NCBI GenBank assembly: GCA_029449235.1 | Contig: JANATG010000005.1 | Coordinates: 1,364,001-1,428,000 of the forward strand | Source of the DNA: Linnemannia schmuckeri | Taxonomy: Eukaryota > Mortierellomycota > Mortierellomycetes > Mortierellales > Mortierellaceae | Direction of reading: 5' to 3' | Length of the DNA: 64,000 nucleotides | In this document: piece by piece, positions 1 through 10,945 of the stretch | How positions within the stretch are numbered: the first letter of the stretch is position 1 | Layout: each line of letters opens with the position of its first letter | Program-made: the position numbers and the translations under genes | The notes under the pieces: model-generated | What the model saw: only the letters and a program-made list of their open reading frames with translations | Database searches by the model: none | Told to the model about the DNA's origin: nothing

Positions 1-1004
1 TCTTGGCAGGTGGGGCCATGATGATCTCCTTGATGACAACCTTCTCCTCGTCGCTGCTGGAGTCAGAGTCAGAGTCGGAATCCGAGCTGCTGCTGGAAGA
101 AGAGCTGGACGAAGAGCTGGAAGAAGAACTCGAGTCAGAGTCGGAGGAGTCGGATGATGAAGAGGACTCAGAGGAAGAGGAAGAGGATGATGAGGAGGAA
201 GAAGAGGAGGAGGATGAAGATGAAGAATCAGAGTCTGAGCCGGAGTCAGAATCAGATGAAGAGGAAGAGGAAGAAGAGTCACTGCTGTTGTCCTTGTCCT
301 CGACAACCGCCACGATCACAGCCTCCTTGGTATCACTCGAAGCGGAAGAAGAGTCGTCACTGCTGTTGGAAGAGGAAGAAGCGCTTTCCTCCTCCTCCTC
401 GTCGTCGCTCGAGTCGGAAGATTCAGAGTCGGCATCGTCATCGCTGTCGGAGGAGGAAGAGGAAGAGGAGTCAGAGCTAGACTCTTCGTCCGACGAAGAA
501 TCAGAACTCTCCTCCTTGTTGGAGCTGCTGCTAGATCCTGAAGCTGTGGCAGACCTATGCAAGATAAGGGCGACAACAGCATAAGGATATTAGTGGAAGT
601 GCGGTTATGCTTTTCAGTTGTGCGAAAGATATAGGAAAGTCCGCTCGAACGAAACGTGATCCAGCCTTATTTTTTTTTTTTTTTTTTTTTTGGCGGGTTG
701 GTATTCCTCACACTTACTTGTCGGCGGCGTAAGAGTTGTAGATCTGGATCAAGGTCTGGTCAGGCTTCGAGCTAGACTTGAGGGTCTATAGAACGATAGA
801 ACAGAGCGGAAAAGAAGTTGAGTTAGTTCGACAGTCAAGATAGAATGGTGACAAAAAAAGAAGCTCTTTGGGCGAGCTGCTTGACGCTGTATAAAGAGAA
901 CGTACGTTCTTAGCGTCCTTCTGGAAGGCCTTCAAGGCGTTGACGCAGCCCTGGTCCTGGAGGAACTGCTCGATGAGTGTGAAGAGTTCAGCAGGTGCAC
1001 CCAT
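1..1004 (-). CDS. SRP40: Srp40/Nopp140-like nucleolar phosphoprotein (3' part beyond window)
   Basis: Nucleolar chaperone of small nucleolar ribonucleoproteins, working with Nop58-type snoRNPs in ribosome biogenesis. Exons read as 906-1004, 718-785 and 1-554 (continuing past the left edge); the phases fit (99 nt, then 68 nt, then a third exon supplying the last base of a Lys codon). Exon 1 encodes a LisH-type helix (start MGAPAELFTLIEQFL, then GCVNALKAFQKDA), the known N-terminus of yeast Srp40 and Nopp140. Exon 3 is a long run of Ser alternating with Asp/Glu, the CK2-phosphorylated acidic tract typical of the family. The C-terminal SRP40 domain lies outside the window, so the family call rests on LisH plus the acidic Ser tract. 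Intron 2 contains a 22-nt homopolymer. It is divergent from the mS26 gene with 292 bp between the two start codons. Confidence 0.85.
670..691. repeat. poly(T) run, 22 nt, in SRP40 intron 2
   Basis: Uninterrupted T run on the plus strand (poly-A on the transcribed strand of the gene), wholly inside an intron. Several other introns in the window carry similar runs. Confidence 0.9.
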
Positions 1005-1174
1005 TGTGAATGTGATGATGTGTGGGGGAGAGAGAGAGAGAGAGAGGGAAGGAGAGCAATGAATGGTGGTTGGAGTGAGTTCAAGGTTCACTTCTGAGCC
1101 TTGCTAGTCCTTTTTTCTTTTTTTTGTGAAAAGTAAACTTGTTTTGATGTGGCTTCATGATTTCCCAGTCACAT

Positions 1175-1180
1175 CACGTG
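1175..1180. promoter_or_regulatory. CACGTG E-box in the shared SRP40/mS26 promoter
   Basis: Palindromic CACGTG sits 170 bp upstream of the SRP40 start and 117 bp upstream of the mS26 start in a 292-bp divergent intergenic region. bHLH factors of the Cbf1/USF type bind this hexamer in fungi. A single hexamer is weak evidence, so the regulatory role is inferred from position. Confidence 0.35.
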
Positions 1181-1296
1181 CGTCCCTGCCAATCACACTG
1201 TTTTTCGCTCCCGAACCCTCTGCCAACAAGACGTTCCTGATTCCTGCCTGTCCATTCTTCACTCAAACTACCGACCACATCTAAATCCGACCGACC

Positions 1297-2148
1297 ATGC
1301 TGCGACACATCAACAGGGCGTTGCCTCGCGCCACCTACCAAATCAGGACTCTCACCTCGGCTCGCTCGGTCGAAGAGCCCTCGGCCAACTACCGCCCTGG
1401 CAAGGAGGGTTTCGCTGCTGGTATGCCCCACCCTCCCGGCAGCTCGGCCTCGCCTTTGCCCCCACCAGCACCTCGCACGGTCGACTCCCTTCCTGAAATG
1501 TCAAAGAAGCACCAGATCAAGGCAAACGGAACGCCCGAACAAAAGTACAAGCTCGAGATGACCAAGCTTCGTCACACATACCAGCGGGAACACTTCAAGG
1601 GCGAGGATGCCAAGCGAGTCGAGATCGAGAGGCAGCGCAAGGGCTCGTTGCGTCGCCTCCAGGCTCGCCAGGCGGTAGATCGGGCCGAGAACGAGCGTCG
1701 TCTGTCATTTGAGCTTTTGATGCAACCCTCGGCTCAGAACGGACAAGGGGCTGCATTGACAGGAGCTGAACGTCAGGCTCAGGTGGCTGAGTTTGTGAAG
1801 GAGCGCAAGATCCGTCGCCAGGCCAACTTCCAGAAGCGGGAGGAGCGTGCATCAGAGGACCGTTTGGATGCCATGATTCGGTTATACCACGCTGCTGACG
1901 ACTTTGTGACGATGGAGAACTTGGACGCCAAGGTTAATGAGTTTTACGAGACGGGATTGACATTGCAGAGCAAGGTCTATGTTACTGGAGTGCAGGAGAT
2001 GGTCAGCGATGTGATGGAGAGCGGTGGACAGGTCTCGTATGCTGGTCTCTTGAAGCGTGAGCAGGAGCTTAAGGATGTATTGGACGGCACTGTCTCGGGA
2101 GGCAAGGTTGGCTATGAGGGGGCCAAAGCCAAGGCTGACTCTGCATGA
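1297..2148 (+). CDS. PET123: Mitochondrial small-subunit ribosomal protein mS26 (Pet123 family)
   Basis: Structural protein of the mitochondrial 37S/28S ribosomal subunit. It is a single uninterrupted 283-residue frame. The N-terminus is basic with Arg spaced among hydroxyl residues and no acids in the first 20 (MLRHINRALPRATYQIRTL), as in a mitochondrial presequence. The middle is a long charged helix rich in Arg, Glu and Gln. The segment IRLYHAADDFVTMENLDAKV (about 187-206) parallels yeast Pet123 (LYHVANEFIVTE...) and mammalian MRPS26 (FITRENLEARV). Length is close to yeast Pet123 (318) and longer than mammalian MRPS26 (about 205). The start has typical upstream CT-rich sequence and no earlier in-frame ATG was chosen. 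It shares its promoter region with SRP40. Confidence 0.82.
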   Translation: MLRHINRALPRATYQIRTLTSARSVEEPSANYRPGKEGFAAGMPHPPGSSASPLPPPAPRTVDSLPEMSKKHQIKANGTPEQKYKLEMTKLRHTYQREHFKGEDAKRVEIERQRKGSLRRLQARQAVDRAENERRLSFELLMQPSAQNGQGAALTGAERQAQVAEFVKERKIRRQANFQKREERASEDRLDAMIRLYHAADDFVTMENLDAKVNEFYETGLTLQSKVYVTGVQEMVSDVMESGGQVSYAGLLKREQELKDVLDGTVSGGKVGYEGAKAKADSA

Positions 2149-2932
2149 ACGACGACTTCACGCGACACGACCTTCACCACTATGTCATAATCGTTATCAA
2201 TCACCACTTCACCACTTCACCACCTTCAGCACCACCACCATCACCACTGCTACTACCACCACTACCACACCGACAACTGCAACGACGACCATCCAGGTCA
2301 AGTACAATAGACTCCTGTTTTTTTCAACCTAGTAAATACTCTTTATCTTTTTTGCATCGAACCATACCCGTCATTGTTGTGTGGATAATATGTGACGGCG
2401 TTGATGAGATCAAACTGGTGACAAATGTGTGATCTTTGTCCTCTCTTTAACCACTTTTTCAGAAAGAGAGTAGGCAAACTACCTTCGCTTGTGATATTAG
2501 CATGGATTAAGATCGTTTTTTTTTTGTCGTTTTTTCTATGTTCTTTCTTCACGATATTTAGGTCGTGGGGCCAGCTGACTTGAGGTAGTCGGAGGGACCC
2601 ACTCTTTGTTTGAATTCATTTTGTTTATAGTTTCTTTTGTTATTATTCTGCCACCTTCCTTTGCTTTCTTTTTTCCTCTTCCTTTCCTTCTTCCCTCTCT
2701 CTGCCTTTTCTCCTTTTCCACTCCTCCTTCGTCCATTTCGTCATCCTTGCGCTGCATCCCTTTCCCTTCTTACCTTCTTCCCTTCATCTCCCCCTCCCTC
2801 AACCGCCACCGCCACTCTCTTCTTTACTTCCTCCACTCGCACAATCAAGGCTTACCTTTTCTCTTTTTTTTCCCGCCATTTCGCCCTTCCGTGGCCTATT
2901 GTTGCATGTCCCCTTCGCCCATCCCCTTTTAA
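2149..2932. other. Intergenic, mS26 3' region and DOT1 promoter
   Basis: Contains ACC/CCA-rich simple sequence just after the mS26 stop (about 2200-2300) and a strongly CT-rich stretch (2640-2900) of the kind found before most genes here. The long open frames in it are low-complexity Phe/Leu/Pro/Ser products of the pyrimidine tract, so no gene is called. Confidence 0.7.
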
Positions 2933-5900
2933 ATGTCCAATCCCTACCTAAGCTTTATCAATAGTATCGGCGGCTCAACTGGGAGTCACTCGACTCTCCA
3001 TAAACTCGCCGCCTCTTCTTCCCCTTCTACCTCCTCAATAACAACAACCACAACTACCACAACAACTTCTTCCGCTAGTCGAACCCACGCTTCGTCCTCA
3101 AGACCCACGACTGCGCCAAGACTCTCAGACAAACCATCCTCGTCTTCCTCCTCTGCGTCAAAACACAGTCGACACGGCTCGTCGTCACACTCGCACTCAA
3201 ACTCGTACTCACGTTCTTTGACATCAGCTTCAAAACCAAGATCCTCTTCGTCACATCACCACAGTTCAAGCTACAGCAATGGTTTGCACAGTAGGGACTA
3301 CAAGTCCAACAGCAGCAGCAGTAACGGCAACCACAGCTCCAGTCGAAACCATGATCGAGCCGATTCTAAAAACTACGGTCATGGCCAGGACCGTCGACAT
3401 TCGAACGGAAGCAAGAGCTACTTCAGCAGCCGTGACAACGGTAACCATCGGGATGACAGGGATGACAGGGATGGCAGGGATGGCAGCAACTACCATGCCG
3501 GCAGTCGAAACGATCGGAAGCGTGAACGCGATGTAGATACTGGTCGTGTGGACGACTCTCGGGGTTATATCAGGACGCCCAAGGATAAGGACGCCTCCTT
3601 TTCTGAACCGAGAGCAAAGAAGAGACACGCTCGGAGCCGTAGCAGAACTCCTAGCAGGACTCGCAGTAGGAGCAGGAGCAGGAGCCGGAGCCGAAGTCCA
3701 AGTCGCACTGGAGCTAAATACAGGCAGAGAAGTTACAGTCCGCGCAGGAGACCGACAATCAAGAGTAGGAGCAAAAGCAGGAGCAGAAGCAGGAGTAGAA
3801 GCTCCAGCCCAATGCAGATCGCCAGAGACTCTAAACCCGCGACTCCTCCATCGCCATCCCCAGCGCTGGTACCGGTATTACCACAACAGAAGCCGCCAGC
3901 ACCTGCAGCGCATCTTCCTGTCGCTACTCCAATTCAGACAAGCACATCGCCATCTCCTCCACCACAGCAACAGCAGCGTTCTTATCTGGACCTTGATGAT
4001 GGCTCGTCTTTCTCTACACTCTCGTCGCCTTCCTCTTATTCCCTTTCGCCTCCGCCAAGATCTGTGCCCTCTTCTCCCGCCAAGGATCATAGTCCGATCA
4101 AAAAGCGACGCATGGAGAGCCTTCTTCAGGCAGAGGCTTCATACTCTTCAACCTCGTCCCTCTCCAGCCTCTCACCTGAGCCAAGCGATCACTCATCGTC
4201 AGAGAAGGAACTGGAAGAAGGCGAGATGTCGCCTTCACCGGCCAAGGGGGGAACGAATACGACTGCGCAGGACTACCCCAAACATCTGACAGAAGTGTCA
4301 CCCAAAAAAGAGTCAGTCTCTCAGCAGTCGTTGGAACTTGAGCTATTTGGAAAAATCCTCAGCAAACCCAAGAGCAACAGTACCACGATCACTACCACTG
4401 CCACTACCACCATTACCACTCCCACCAAAAAAACGGAAGCCAGCAACAAAAGTAGTAGCGTCAATGGGCACAGGAAACAGGATTTGATTTTGGAACGCAA
4501 ACCTACGACGACTTCCTCGATCAACAAATCCAAACCTGTCGAGGATACTGACGAGGAAGAGTATGGTTCTTTGGGCTCTATTATCAAGGACGAACCATCT
4601 CCTACCAAACGAAGCAACGGGCATGCGGATGCTAATGGCCAGCGACCATCGATGGATAATGTGAGGACATCAAGGGAAATCGTCACCATTAACATCGAGA
4701 AGGGTACTGTCACGTCCAAGATTGTTAAGACATTCCAGAAGCCACCCAAACCCAGCAACGGCACCGCAATCCAGCGTCTCTCAAAGAGCTCTTCCATTGC
4801 CAATACATCAAAGGAGTCGTCCCAAAAGCACTTGTCCTCATCAGTGGCAGGAGTAGTCTCAAGGAGAATGTCAATTCTGCATTCGGACCAAATTGTTGCT
4901 GCAGCGATGGGCCGGTACAAGAACCGTAAGTGGATTATTTCAACGTCTGTGCATTAGCTGCTCCTAGTATTGCAAAATTTTGATCAAGATATGCTCTTTT
5001 GCGTATAGATTTCCATATGCTTGTGGAGGACTCGGATTCAACTGTTGCTTCCAACCCGTCGTCAACTGGAGGAGACTCGATGCACGTATCAGTAGAATAC
5101 CCAGGAAAGGATTCAAGAGAAAAGTAAGGATCAGATAATTGTCCGAATCTCCCGTTATGATGCATGAAAGTAGGTTTGTAGCTAACCTGCCATTACGTGG
5201 CTCATATATCACCACAATTAGATTCACTCTGATGAAACCTTTCTTGAGCAGGTCGAAGACAGAGTCGGACGACAAGGATGAGTACAACCCGATTGAGGAT
5301 CTCGTTCAGACGGTCAGGATTATTATGGAGCACTTTTTCACCCCAGAGCAGTACAAAGAGCTCTTTGGAACGGCCAACGAGGGTCTCTATCGCAGCCTGA
5401 CGAAATACAAAAACCGAAAGGATGGCGCACAGTTTCTGAAGGCAGTCGAGGAGTTCAACCAGATCATGCGGAAGCAAAAGTCGTTGGGCGCGATTCAGGA
5501 GCATGTCCGACAGTACGGCCATCGCCTTCCATACGACTTGGTGGTACATCTTTTGCAGCAGGTGTACTCGCGCACGGTGGCGGCCCGAGCATCGAAGTTG
5601 AACCAATATGAAGCATTTTCCAACAATGTCTATGGCGAGATTCTCCCTATTCTGACCAAGGAGTTCATCCAGAGGACCAAGATGGATGAGAATAAGGTAT
5701 TTGTCGACCTCGGCTGTGGTATTGGCAATGTGGTCCTGCAGGTTGCGTTGCAGACAGGTGCAGAGTCATATGGAGTCGAGATCATGGACACCCCCGCCAA
5801 GTTTGCCAAGAAGCAAGCTAGAGAATTCGAAGCGCGCACACGGTATGTAGCCCCTCTCCGTCATCTATCACGTCCTGTTACGCCTCTTTTCTTAATTGCA

Positions 5901-6383
5901 AAGGCTTGTTCTAATTGCAGCTTCGTATACCTTTTATGATCATCTAGTGCTTTTGGTTTGAATCATGGAGCGGTTTCGATGATTCACGGCGACTTTTTGG
6001 ACACGCCTGGACTAGCAGGAATTCTCGCTCGTGCGGATGTTGTTCTGGTGAACAACTATGCCTTCAACTCGGCCCTGAACCAATCTTTGCTTCAGTTATT
6101 CCTGGATCTGAAGGAGGGATGCAAGATTATCTCGCTGAAGACGTTTGTATCTTTGGATCACAAGATCAATGTGAGGAATGCAGGAAGTGTCGAGTCAATC
6201 CTGCGGGTCAAGAAGTATCCTTACTACACCAATGCTGTCTCATGGACACACAATGGCGGCGAGTATTTCATTGCGACGGTGGATCGTTCTGCAGTCCAGG
6301 CTTTCTGGGAGCGTGCTATGAGCGACGGCGGAGCATCTCTGGACGATGGTAGTTCGAGACGATCCAGCACCCGTCGACGATAG
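2933..6383 (+). CDS. DOT1: Histone H3-K79 methyltransferase Dot1 with RS-type N-terminal extension
   Basis: Transfers methyl groups from SAM to H3 lysine 79 in nucleosomes. Exons 2933-4925, 5009-5123, 5252-5842 and 5948-6383 give 1044 residues; all phases agree. The catalytic DOT1 domain occupies about residues 700-1030: SAM motif I FVDLGCGIGN (about 850) followed by VVLQVALQ and YGVEI, then VLVNNYAFN (the NNF-like motif) and FVSLDHKI, closely matching human DOT1L and yeast Dot1. The first 700 residues are low-complexity: a Ser/His-rich start, then an Arg-Ser dipeptide region at about residues 228-293, then Pro/Ser/Thr-rich sequence. The C-terminus ends in an Arg/Ser basic patch. The start is the first ATG after the CT-rich leader (MSNPYLSF). 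The exact N-terminus is uncertain because the extension is unconserved. It is convergent with the acetyl-CoA transporter. Confidence 0.92.
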
Positions 6384-6814
6384 AGAGGATTGCAGCAGAA
6401 GACCTCCCTTTTTCTCAATTTACCACTATTTATTATTATCATCATTATTATTTTCAGCCGTCATTTTCACCATTTTTCTTATCATCCCATAGCACCATGT
6501 TTTCCTTATTGTCATGTCGAGGACCGGGCATCAGATAGATCCTCCATTTTTTTTGTACTTTACCACTCTTCCTTTTCTACGTAGCCATACATTTTCACAG
6601 ATTCCTTTACACTTCATTATCATCATTATCATTGATCATCATACTTATTAGTTCGCTCTTTATTTTATTTTATTTTATTTTATTTTATTCCTTTATCTTC
6701 CCTTTTCCACTCCACTTGTCAATAGAAAAATCTTCATGTGCATGTTTTATTTGGTGAATTTCTAAATAATAAAAGAACAAAAGATGTCAAGAAAAGAAAA
6801 AAAAAAGGAATTGT
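6384..6814. other. Convergent 3' intergenic region
   Basis: Lies between the stops of DOT1 (plus) and the SLC33A1-like gene (minus). It is AT-rich with a (TTTTA)n tract at about 6660-6690 and an AATAAA at 6768-6773. No coding signal seen. Confidence 0.7.
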
Positions 6815-7442
6815 CTATTTCTGATCCAGCTTCCACTTCTTGGGGCTAAGTGATTCGAGGTAGCGGATGGTAGGGGCAATGTAGAAGACGAGGGAGAGGA
6901 ATCCGATGAGGACACAGATGGAGCTGACAAAATAGTAGCCGTCCTGCTGCAAGACACAATCGCCTGCCAAGTCCTGGCACATCGTCTTTCCTGGCTCAGC
7001 CGCGCATGAGAATTCTATCAGAAAAAAAGTCAGTTTTTACGTTAGATTACTTAATGGAGGTAATATAGCAAAGTTGATGAAAATTTTGAAAGAGTATTCA
7101 TACCTTGACCTTTGGCGTCGACGACAGAGCAGGTCGAGACAGTGAAATAGTCGACAGCCTCCAAGACAAAGAATCTTGGCCAAGTGCCTCCAAAGTTGCT
7201 GAGAGTGTTCAAGAGCTATTGGAAACGGAAGAAAGCGAGAAAACATGACACGTTGTTTCGTTAGATAATACAAAGGGGAAAAAAAGCTTCAGTCAGAGGA
7301 AGTAATGAGAAAGCAACAAAAGAGGCATGACCGGCAGGCGCAAAGTTAAGTACTTACAGTCATATAGGTTCCGCCAATGACGGGGTCAGCGATCACAGTC
7401 ATGAAAGCTCCCATGCTAACGAACGCCACAGTGCTATTGCGA

Positions 7443-7480
<38 letters not shown>

Positions 7481-9593
7481 GGAAGAACTGTTAGTTAGTA
7501 TAAGAACTAGCGATTGTTATGGGCAGTTGAAAAAGAACATAGCAAGAAGGTGTACCTGGTAAAGGAGGTGGCGACTGTAGTGGCGAGGACCATGTAAAAG
7601 TAGGAAGGGGTGACAACGCCGTCGGCGGGGAAACCATAGACCAAGAGCATGGCAATCACACAGCACGCTAAATGAGCAAAGAATGCCCAAAGCCACTAAA
7701 CAGGTAAGAAATAATACGAAACAGCAGGTAAGTTAGCATGAAACTTCGAAATGCAGAGAGTACGACAAAAAGAAAAGACGCAAGAAGAAAAAAAAACGTA
7801 CGGGCTTGAGGGGACGGGCGCCGGAACTCCAGCGGACAGCATAGTATCCGAAAATGATCTGGAAGGGAAAATCGATCAAGACGGCCAGGGCCAAGTCCTC
7901 CTTGCTGAACCCCTTCTCGAGCAACTTCAGTGCAGTGACGGCATCGTTGGCAATAAATCCGATTTTGGCAGAGAGGAGTACGAGCATGAAGGACTTCATG
8001 TGAGGTAACCGAATGATCTTGAGAATGATTTTGTAGACAGATTTGATACCGATATCATCTTCGTCCGAGTGAGTGCGTTCCTCCTTCTTCATAAAGATCA
8101 ACCACAGCGTAATGGCCAGGTACATCATGGCCCAAAACTTGAGGTAGCCTCCCAAAGGAACCAGTCCAACATCCTGAGGGATCGTCCTGAAGTACTTGTT
8201 GCTGAATTCAGACGAGTTAAAAGCCAAAAAGACGGTGAAGGACAAGAAATATCCAGTGTTGAGTCCAATCGTCTGAGCGGTCGAAGCATAGGACAAGTTC
8301 TCCTTCGACAACAGGGTCAAAGCCCAGCCGTCAACAGCGATGTCCTGGGTGGCACAGAAAAAGATCAAGATGAAAAAGACGACGGTGAGAGTGCCGACGG
8401 CGATCTGTTCCTGAGCCATCCAGTCCTCGATATGCATGCCGAGCCAGAGAAACATCAATCCTGTGAGGAGCTGGATTGGGACGATCCATGACTTTCTGCG
8501 GCCAATATCCTTGTTGTAGACGGCGTCGACGATGGGCGACCAGAGGAACTTCATACTATAAGGGTAGTGGGCCAGCGAAAAGATGCCGATCTGGGAGTAG
8601 CTCATCTTGGCCTTGAGCAAGAAGGGGATACTTCCAAAAGTCAGTCCCACGGGCACGCCCTGAAGAAGATCTATGATGATAAATTACAATAAGACAGAAC
8701 GCATAATCGTTTATGCATGATTAGTTCCTCTGAGCACTATTTTTGGGTTCACAAATGTATTAAAACACTGTTTGATCTTATCATGTCACAGAATAGAATG
8801 GGTTGTCGAAAGTGTAGTAAGTTGTGGATGGTTCTGTTGATTGTTGATCGGTGGGAGTGGAAAATGGAGTGGGTATGAAGTTGAAGGGCAGACAAGGAGG
8901 TCGTGGAAATTGAAGAAGTTGAGGAGGTCCAGCGGGGAAAAAGAGAACATAGGGAACAAATGGTACAAAAGGGAACAGGGAACAGAGGGGTGAGGGCGAG
9001 AATGTTACTGATTTCACTTGGCTGTGCAATTGCCACGACAGCAGGGCATAGCGACAATCACAAACATAAACACACTTGTGTTCTTGTATGTGAAAAAAGA
9101 AAAAAAAAAAAAAGGTGTAGTCCGCGGCAGAAAAGAAGATAACAAGCCAAGCGCTGACAAATGCGGATCTGCAGAGGGTTGGAGGGCGCAATTTAAAAAG
9201 CGAGGTAAAGGTTTCGCAAGAACTGAAGTAGAACGTACATAATACGACCAAAAGGGCAAAGTTCCAGGTATCAGCTCCCGACAAAGATCCAGTCGTCTCC
9301 TGAGTAATGTCCTTGCCCTTGTCGTTGTCGCTGTCGTTGCTCTTGCTACGATCGGTCATCATCAACTCCTCACGCTCGTCGTCGCGCAAGAGGGTATCGC
9401 CTCGCTTCTTGAGTGTGAGCATGGCGTCCTTGTTGTTAGTGCTATCCAGATCGTGCGCAGTAGAGTGACCGTTGGTGTTGGTGTATCCGTTTGTCTGGGT
9501 GCGGGGTTGCTTCTTGGCGTTGTTGGCTGAAGCAGCAGCGGCAGTAGCGGCGGCGGTCGAGGGGTTCGAGGTCGCCTCGGTCTTTTTGGACAT
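6815..9593 (-). CDS. SLC33A1: Acetyl-CoA transporter, SLC33A1/AT-1 family
   Basis: Major-facilitator protein that in animals imports acetyl-CoA into the ER lumen for acetylation. Six exons: 9239-9593, 7802-8670, 7556-7695, 7358-7433, 7104-7215 and 6815-7014; lengths sum to 1752 nt (583 residues) with consistent phases. The first 100 residues are a Thr/Asn/Asp-rich cytosolic tail. Membrane core motifs match the family: YLLQGVPVGLTFGSIPFLL at the first helix, then MKFLWSPIVDAVY, ATQDIAVDGWAL and NTLSNFGGTWPRF. The last exon gives a Cys-rich luminal loop followed by DGYYFVSSICVLIGF and a Lys-rich end, like the human C-terminus. Intron 3 holds a 33-nt homopolymer and intron 1 is 568 nt. Direction of transport in this fungus is inferred from the family. 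Confidence 0.9.
7444..7476. repeat. poly(A) run, 33 nt, in SLC33A1 intron 3
   Basis: Perfect A run on the plus strand, so poly-T in the transcript just upstream of the intron 3 acceptor, where it extends the polypyrimidine tract. Confidence 0.9.
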
Positions 9594-10945
9594 GAGAGAA
9601 AGAACGATTCTGGGTGGTGAGATGAGAAAGAGAAAGAAAAAGAAAACGTTAGTTTTTTTGATGAGTTCTGAAGTAATGAGTTCTTTTTTTGGGAGTGAAT
9701 GAAAAAAAGAAAAAGATGGAGGTAAGGAGAGACAGGAGAAAAAAGGTGATGGGGCCTTGGACTGGAGAATACAAGGGATAGAAAGGGAAAGAACAATCAG
9801 AAAAGAGGGGGAGGGGAGGGGGTTGATGTGGCGTGAAATGACGAATCAACTATAGAACAAACACAAATGATGGTTTCTTAATTTGAAGATGGGGAGATCA
9901 GGTTATGTGTAATACAGGGTTGATGACTTACAAAGTGGCGTTAAAGTGATGGAGAGATGAGGGAGATGAAGAAGGAAAAGAAAAGAAGAGAAGAAAGAAA
10001 AGAGGGGAGGCGGAATCAAGGAAGGAAGAGGGAGAAGGAAAAGGGCAAGCAAGGGCAAGGGTGTGGAAGGGGAGGTGTAACAAAAGGGAAAATGGGAGAG
10101 GCCTGGGAGAAGAAGACGAAGAAAGGGGGAAGAGTGTGAAATTTATTTAGTGTTTAGTTTGATGACTGTGCGGGGTAGGAGGCTGACTCTCATGAAGATA
10201 GAAAAAAAGACCTCTGTGTTCTGGCTGGCAGGCGCTCATTGGATCAGGGTGTGTGAACTAACTGCTATCCACCATTCGGTATTGTTTGCAGGTCACAGCT
10301 CAAACACAGCCAGATCAACATCACCCTGGGGTTCCTGGCTGGACGTCCCTTTCTTGGTGCATTCAGCACAGCCTCTCTGATCGCTCTGGCTTATGATGCA
10401 TTGCCGCCAATATCTCTTCCTATCCCAGATGCAAGTTGCTCGGCTGTCGCACCTGGACTCATTCGAGTGAGTGAGTGATCTGTGTGTGTATATGTGTATG
10501 CACCTGTATGTTTTCTTGTTTTCTTGTGCCTGTATGGAGTGTGTCCGTCGTGTGTGAATAAATGAATGTTGCTGTTGTGGAGAAGAGAGCTTGCTTGGTT
10601 CATATATTATTATTATTATTCTGCAACCACATGAGTGCAATCAATTTCCCTCTTACTTCTCCAACGGTGCACACTAGCACCCATCACCATCACCAACAAC
10701 ACTACACCCTCTTTTAGAATAATCCCTTTGGACTGCTGACTCCCCACCGTTGTCCTCTCCGCCCCTGCTTCCTCCTCTTTTTCTATTTTTTCCCTCCCAC
10801 TTTCTTCTTTCTCTTTGTTTCCTTCTTCATCTCCTTCTCCTGTCCTCTACTCCTCCACTATCAATTCCTTTCTCTCTTCCTCTCTCCCTCCTTCATTACT
10901 CTTCTTCTTTCCTCCTCCTCCCCTTCGACTCATTCATTCACCCTA
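9594..10945. other. Divergent promoter region, SLC33A1-like / TTC39-like
   Basis: 1.35 kb between two divergent start codons. Purine-rich on the plus strand near 9600-10140 (CT-rich for the minus gene) and CT-rich near 10740-10930 for the plus gene, with a TATTATTATTATT stretch at about 10606-10620. Open frames here are short and of biased composition; no gene is called. Confidence 0.65.

Noticed and set aside
3..584. Long Glu/Ser frame on the plus strand
   Set aside because: It is the antisense of the SRP40 acidic tract; the minus-strand frame joins the LisH exon in phase.
631..646. GGAAAGTCC resembling conserved region I of RNase P RNA
   Set aside because: It lies in a short SRP40 intron next to a poly-T; there is no room for the other conserved regions within the following 70 nt.
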